DNA of 64,000 bases, taken from the NCBI GenBank assembly GCA_016178725.1, contig JACOSV010000018.1:29518-93517 (forward strand), read 5' to 3'. Under the pieces are notes generated by a model. The model was given only the letters and a program-made list of their open reading frames with translations. It was not told where the DNA came from and searched no databases. Shown in pieces: positions 60,905 through 64,000 of this stretch. The stretch is from Candidatus Eiseniibacteriota bacterium (GTDB lineage Bacteria > Eisenbacteria > RBG-16-71-46). Each line of letters opens with the position of its first letter. Within the stretch, counting starts at the first letter, position 1. Made by a program: the position numbers and the translations under genes.

Positions 60905-61813
60905 CTACCGCTCGGACGAGGCCGGCGCCACACCTTTCACGGCCCGGCGGGCGGCCCGCGCCAGCTCGGTGTCGGGGCAGGCGGCGGCGAACTGCGCCGC
61001 CGCGGCCTCGAGCCGCGCGTCGGGCGCTCCGGCGGCGGCGTCCAGGGCGAGCCACGTGAGGCGCTCGACCGCGCCCGGCCGCAGCGCCCGGTCGAGCACC
61101 GCGGCCAGCGTCTCGGCCGCGGCGGGCTCGCGGCCGAACGTGCGCGGCGCCTTCCACAGGGCGCGCGCCGCCTCGGCCCGCACGTCTTCGACGGAATCGT
61201 GGAGCGCCGCCTCGAGCCGCGTCCGCAGGCTATCGCAAAGCGGCAACCCGACGAACGGCGACGGATGATCGGCGGTCGCGCCCTCGATCCCCGCCACGAT
61301 CACGTTGACGCCGCACGCGAGCACGGCCTGCTGGCGGACGATCGGATCGGGATCGCGCGTGTAGGGCAGGATGCGCGCGACGTCGGCGGGCGAGTGAAAC
61401 GTCGAGCGCCGGATCACGTCCATGCGCGCGCGCGATCCGCGCGGCGGCGCGTTGCGCGCTTCCGGGAAGTAGGGCGTGCGCACGACCAGCGCCGCCCCGG
61501 CGACCATCAGCGCGATCGCGAGCGCGAGGCGCCGCAGCGTCGCCCCGGCCGATCCGCTCCAGGCCAGCGTCGTCAGCGCGCCGAGCCCGGCGCCGAGCAG
61601 CGGCAACCCGATCCATCCGCTCGGGGCGAGCGCGCGCGTGAACAGCAGCGCGAGGAATCGCGGCAGGCGCCCGAACACCGGCAGCGCGAGCAGCGCGGCG
61701 ACCGCGAGCGTCAGGAGCGGCACGAGCAGCGCCCCGGCGAGCATCGCGCCCGGCAGACGGCCGCGCGGATCGGCGTCCGGCGGGCGCGGCGCCGGTGCGG
61801 GAGAGACGGTCAT
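60905..61813 (-). CDS. Membrane protein with HEAT-like C-terminal repeats
   Basis: 302 aa. Two or three N-terminal membrane helices (AMLAGALLVPLLTLAVAALLALPVF; LRRLALAIALMVAGAALVV) are followed by helical repeats resembling HEAT units (YTRDPDPIVRQQAVLACGVN; SVEDVRAEAARALWKAP). Twenty-two bp after the methyltransferase gene, probably same transcript. Function unknown. The 163 bp between this gene and the STAS gene shows nothing recognisable. Confidence 0.6.
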   Translation of the reverse strand: MTVSPAPAPRPPDADPRGRLPGAMLAGALLVPLLTLAVAALLALPVFGRLPRFLALLFTRALAPSGWIGLPLLGAGLGALTTLAWSGSAGATLRRLALAIALMVAGAALVVRTPYFPEARNAPPRGSRARMDVIRRSTFHSPADVARILPYTRDPDPIVRQQAVLACGVNVIVAGIEGATADHPSPFVGLPLCDSLRTRLEAALHDSVEDVRAEAARALWKAPRTFGREPAAAETLAAVLDRALRPGAVERLTWLALDAAAGAPDARLEAAAAQFAAACPDTELARAARRAVKGVAPASSER

Positions 61814-61835
61814 CGAGGGCGCGGCGCGGCGGCGA

Positions 61836-63689
61836 TCAGGGCGCGCCCTCGAGCACCTCGAGACAGTTCTCGAAGCGCCCGAAGCTCGGCATCAGGTATA
61901 CGCCGTTCGCCTTCGACCGGCAGGCCGCGAGCAGCTCGCGCGCCAGCTCGATCCCCACCTTCTGGCCCTCGTTCCCGGCTTCGTGCATGCGCGCGCGGAT
62001 CCAGTCGGGAACGTGGATCCCCGGCACCTCGTTGTGCAGGAACTCGGCGTGGCGGAACGATTGCAGCGGGAGGATGCCGATCAGGATCGGGATCTTCGTC
62101 AGCCCGCTCAAGCGCTCGATGAACCGCTCCCAGCAGCCGAGCTCGTAGACCGGCTGCGTCATCACGAACTGCGGCCCGGCGTCGAGCTTGCGCCGGACGT
62201 ACTCGAATTCCTTGTCGAGGTCCTCCGCGGTCGGATTGACGCCGCAGCCGATCGCGAACTTCGTCGCCGCGCCGATCGAGGAGCCGGCGAGATCCGTGCC
62301 CTGGTTCATGCGATGACAGATGCGCATCAGGCCCGGCGCGTCGGTGTCGAACACCGCCGTCGCGTTGGGATAGTCGCCGAGACTCGGCGGATCGCCGGTG
62401 AGGCACAGGATGTTGCGGATGCCGAGCGCGTGCGCGCCGAGCAGGTCGCTCTGCAGCCCCATCAGATTCCGGTCGCGGGTCGTGTGATGGAGGATGACCT
62501 CGACCCGCGGGAAGTGCTGATGGATCTGATAGGCGAGGGCGAGCGCGCTCATGCGGATGCGCGCGAGCGGCGAATCGGCGATGTTGATCGCGTCCACGCC
62601 CCGCTGCGCCATCATACGGGCGGCCTCCATCACCTTGGTCGTGTTGACGCCGCGCGGCGGGTCGATCTCGACGCTCACCACGAATCGCTCGCGCAGCTTG
62701 CGCAGCAGCGTCGGCTCCTCGGTCTCGCGCACCGGCCGCACCGGCGCCGGCGCCTCTTCGAGCACGCGCACGTCGGCGCCCGGCGCGAGCTTCTCGACGC
62801 CGCGATTCGAGCCGAGCCGCTCGCGCATCGCGCGCGTGTGCGCCGGCGTCGTGCCGCAGCAGCCGCCGACGATGCGTACGCCCAGCTCGACCGCGCGGGC
62901 GGCGAACTCGGCGAAGTACTCGGGGCTCGAAAGGTAGACGTAGCGTCCATCCACCATCTGGGGCAGGCCGGCGTTGGGCATCGCCGACACCGGCGTCCCG
63001 CCGGCGGCGCGCACCACCTCCTCGAGCATCTCGAGCGTCGGCTGCGGGCCGACGCCGCAGTTGATGCCGACGACGCTGGCGCCCGCCTCGGTCAGACGCC
63101 GCACCGCCTCGGTCGGGGCGTGGCCGTAGAGCGTCTTGCCGTCGGTGCCGTAGGTCATCTGCGCGATCACCGGCACGTCGAGGCTCACGCGCCGCACCGC
63201 GCGCAGCGCCGCCAGGATCTCGTTCAGGTCCTGGAACGTCTCGAGGATGAAGCAGTCGCATCCGCCCTCGAGCAGCCCCTCCGCGCTCGCCCGGTAGTGC
63301 CCCTCCGCCTCGGCGACGGTCAGCTGGCCGAAGGGATCGAGCAGCTGGCCGAGCGGCCCGACCGAGCCCGCGACCAGTGCGTCCACACCCACGATCTCGC
63401 GCGCGGCGCGCGCCACCTTGACACCCTGGCGGGCGATGAGGCGCACCTTGTCGGCGAGCCCGTGCGCGCCGAGGCGCAGCGCGTTCGCGCCGAACGTGTT
63501 GGTCTCGATGATCTGCGCACCGGCCGCGAGGTAGTCACGGTGGATGGACTCGATCAGCGTCGGGCGCGAGAGGTTGAGCTCGTCGAAACACTCCTCGAAC
63601 CGCACGCCGCGCTGGTAGAGCAGCGTCCCCATGGCGCCGTCGGCGACCAGCGGTCCGGCGGCGAGACGGTCCAGCAATGGTGAAGACAT
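61836..63689 (-). CDS. Bifunctional homocysteine S-methyltransferase / methylenetetrahydrofolate reductase
   Basis: 617 aa from ATG at 63689; the track start at 63815 runs into the divergent promoter. N-terminal homocysteine methyltransferase (LVADGAMGTLLYQRG; zinc Cys in VVGINCGVG and VGGCCGTTPAHT) fused to a MTHFR domain (FVVSVEIDPPRGVNTTK, NILCLTGDPP). The B. subtilis YitJ protein has the same arrangement and length. Makes 5-methyl-THF and methionine. No cobalamin-binding domain is present, so it is not full-length MetH. Confidence 0.93.
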   Translation of the reverse strand: MSSPLLDRLAAGPLVADGAMGTLLYQRGVRFEECFDELNLSRPTLIESIHRDYLAAGAQIIETNTFGANALRLGAHGLADKVRLIARQGVKVARAAREIVGVDALVAGSVGPLGQLLDPFGQLTVAEAEGHYRASAEGLLEGGCDCFILETFQDLNEILAALRAVRRVSLDVPVIAQMTYGTDGKTLYGHAPTEAVRRLTEAGASVVGINCGVGPQPTLEMLEEVVRAAGGTPVSAMPNAGLPQMVDGRYVYLSSPEYFAEFAARAVELGVRIVGGCCGTTPAHTRAMRERLGSNRGVEKLAPGADVRVLEEAPAPVRPVRETEEPTLLRKLRERFVVSVEIDPPRGVNTTKVMEAARMMAQRGVDAINIADSPLARIRMSALALAYQIHQHFPRVEVILHHTTRDRNLMGLQSDLLGAHALGIRNILCLTGDPPSLGDYPNATAVFDTDAPGLMRICHRMNQGTDLAGSSIGAATKFAIGCGVNPTAEDLDKEFEYVRRKLDAGPQFVMTQPVYELGCWERFIERLSGLTKIPILIGILPLQSFRHAEFLHNEVPGIHVPDWIRARMHEAGNEGQKVGIELARELLAACRSKANGVYLMPSFGRFENCLEVLEGAP

Positions 63690-63697
63690 GGCGAGCG

Positions 63698-63727
63698 ACT
63701 CTAGGTCGTCGAGGGCGAGCGCTGCAA
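63698..63727 (-). promoter_or_regulatory. Predicted promoter of the methyltransferase/MTHFR gene (leaderless candidate)
   Basis: On the minus strand, TTGCAG, an 18-bp spacer and TAGAGT. The -10 box ends 8 nt before the ATG at 63689. Confidence 0.45.
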
Positions 63728-63745
63728 GCGAACCGCCGCCGCTGC

Positions 63746-63751
63746 TATAGT
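63746..63751 (+). promoter_or_regulatory. -10 box of the S55-like gene (leaderless candidate)
   Basis: TATAGT ends 8 nt before the GTG at 63760. Divergent from the methyltransferase promoter 20-50 bp away. Confidence 0.35.
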
Positions 63752-63759
63752 GCGCGATC

Positions 63760-64000
63760 GTGATTCCACGATCCGCGCGCGCGCTGGCAATCGCGATGTC
63801 GCTCGTTCCCCTCACGGCGCTCGCCGCGCCGGTCGCGACCCTCGCCCCCGATCAGCTCCGCCCCGGCCAGAAGGCGGTCGTCAAGACCGTGTTCGAGGGC
63901 ACGAAGGTCGAAGACTTCGAGGCCGAGATCGTCGGTGTCGTCAAGGGCGGCCGCACCGAGGGCGACATGATCATCGCCCGCGCCACCAGCCCGCGCGTGA
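63760..64000 (+). CDS. SpoIVB/S55-peptidase-like exported protein, 3' end missing
   Basis: First 80 residues only, cut by the window edge and absent from the ORF track. GTG start, signal peptide (RALAIAMSLVPLTALAAPVA), then LRPGQKAVVKTVFEGTKVEDFEAEIVGVVKGG, which matches the N-terminal signature of SpoIVB-type S55 domain proteins (LRPGMKGxxxTVF). The catalytic Ser would lie downstream of the window. Predicted periplasmic. Confidence 0.65.
   Translation, partial: MIPRSARALAIAMSLVPLTALAAPVATLAPDQLRPGQKAVVKTVFEGTKVEDFEAEIVGVVKGGRTEGDMIIARATSPRV

Noticed and set aside
61810-63261. 483-aa minus-strand ORF in the methyltransferase region
   Set aside because: A different frame of the methyltransferase/MTHFR gene on the same strand; Arg-rich, no motifs.

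Overview
The window is a gene-dense, very GC-rich (about 70% by eye) bacterial chromosome segment. Many genes start with GTG or TTG and overlap by 4 bp. Heptose/LPS genes, a TolC-MacA exporter, a TolQ/TolR/TonB set and lipoproteins point to a diderm. The gene set (DUF4388 and DUF6754 proteins, a COX24-like mini ribosomal protein, fused homocysteine methyltransferase/MTHFR, glutamate-mutase-L homologue, a bacterial microcompartment) suggests a member of the FCB-affiliated candidate phyla, Eisenbacteria-like. That placement is inference; no rRNA is present. I saw no tRNA, rRNA, CRISPR array, insertion sequence or prophage.

Layout. 1-1.7 kb: end of a heptosyltransferase gene and a heptose-bisphosphate phosphatase with an unusual N-terminal Rossmann-like half. 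1.8-5.0 kb (minus): a TPR/zinc-ribbon membrane protein and a DUF4388 protein. 5.2-6.5 kb: asnS, followed by a 363-bp gap with strong hairpins. 6.8-12.9 kb: one operon of a PstS-like lipoprotein, a TPR protein, two STAS proteins, a TolQ/ExbB-type channel, two ExbD/TolR and a TonB-type protein, closed by a clear rho-independent terminator. 13.0-19.8 kb: a YIP1-type protein, then TolC, MacA, an ABC ATPase and two FtsX-type permeases. 19.8-20.6 kb (minus): an orphan, lower-GC, cysteine-rich gene.

20.6-31.5 kb: uvrA, then tdh and kbl (threonine to glycine plus acetyl-CoA), a cupin, and gcvT-gcvH-gcvPA-gcvPB (glycine to one-carbon units). A lipoate-protein ligase that could charge GcvH lies at 38.1 kb. 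31.5-38.1 kb: a MutL-type ASKHA ATPase with a barrel-sandwich partner, then four membrane-protein genes headed by a DUF6754 protein. No function is assigned, and this is a candidate undescribed system. 38.9-44.9 kb: a complete peptide/nickel-type ABC importer.

44.9-49.0 kb: a 620-bp non-coding region with a possible structured RNA, then a compact microcompartment operon of seven genes: two BMC-H, three BMC-P, one PduT-like BMC-T and one CoA-acylating-type aldehyde dehydrogenase. No signature enzyme lies next to it. 49.2-57.7 kb: HU-type protein, a 31-residue COX24-like protein, RNase R-type exonuclease, PilZ protein, and aroA-cmk-plsC-rpsA plus a SPOR protein. 57.7-64 kb: mutS, and on the minus strand a third STAS protein, a HEAT-like membrane protein and a bifunctional homocysteine methyltransferase/MTHFR. 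The window ends inside a SpoIVB-S55-like gene.

Metabolically, Tdh/Kbl/GcvTHP/LplA and the methyltransferase/MTHFR form a coherent threonine-glycine-one-carbon-methionine theme. Several genes (uvrA, mutS, the methyltransferase, the S55 gene) have -10 boxes only 6-9 nt before their start codons, suggesting leaderless mRNAs.
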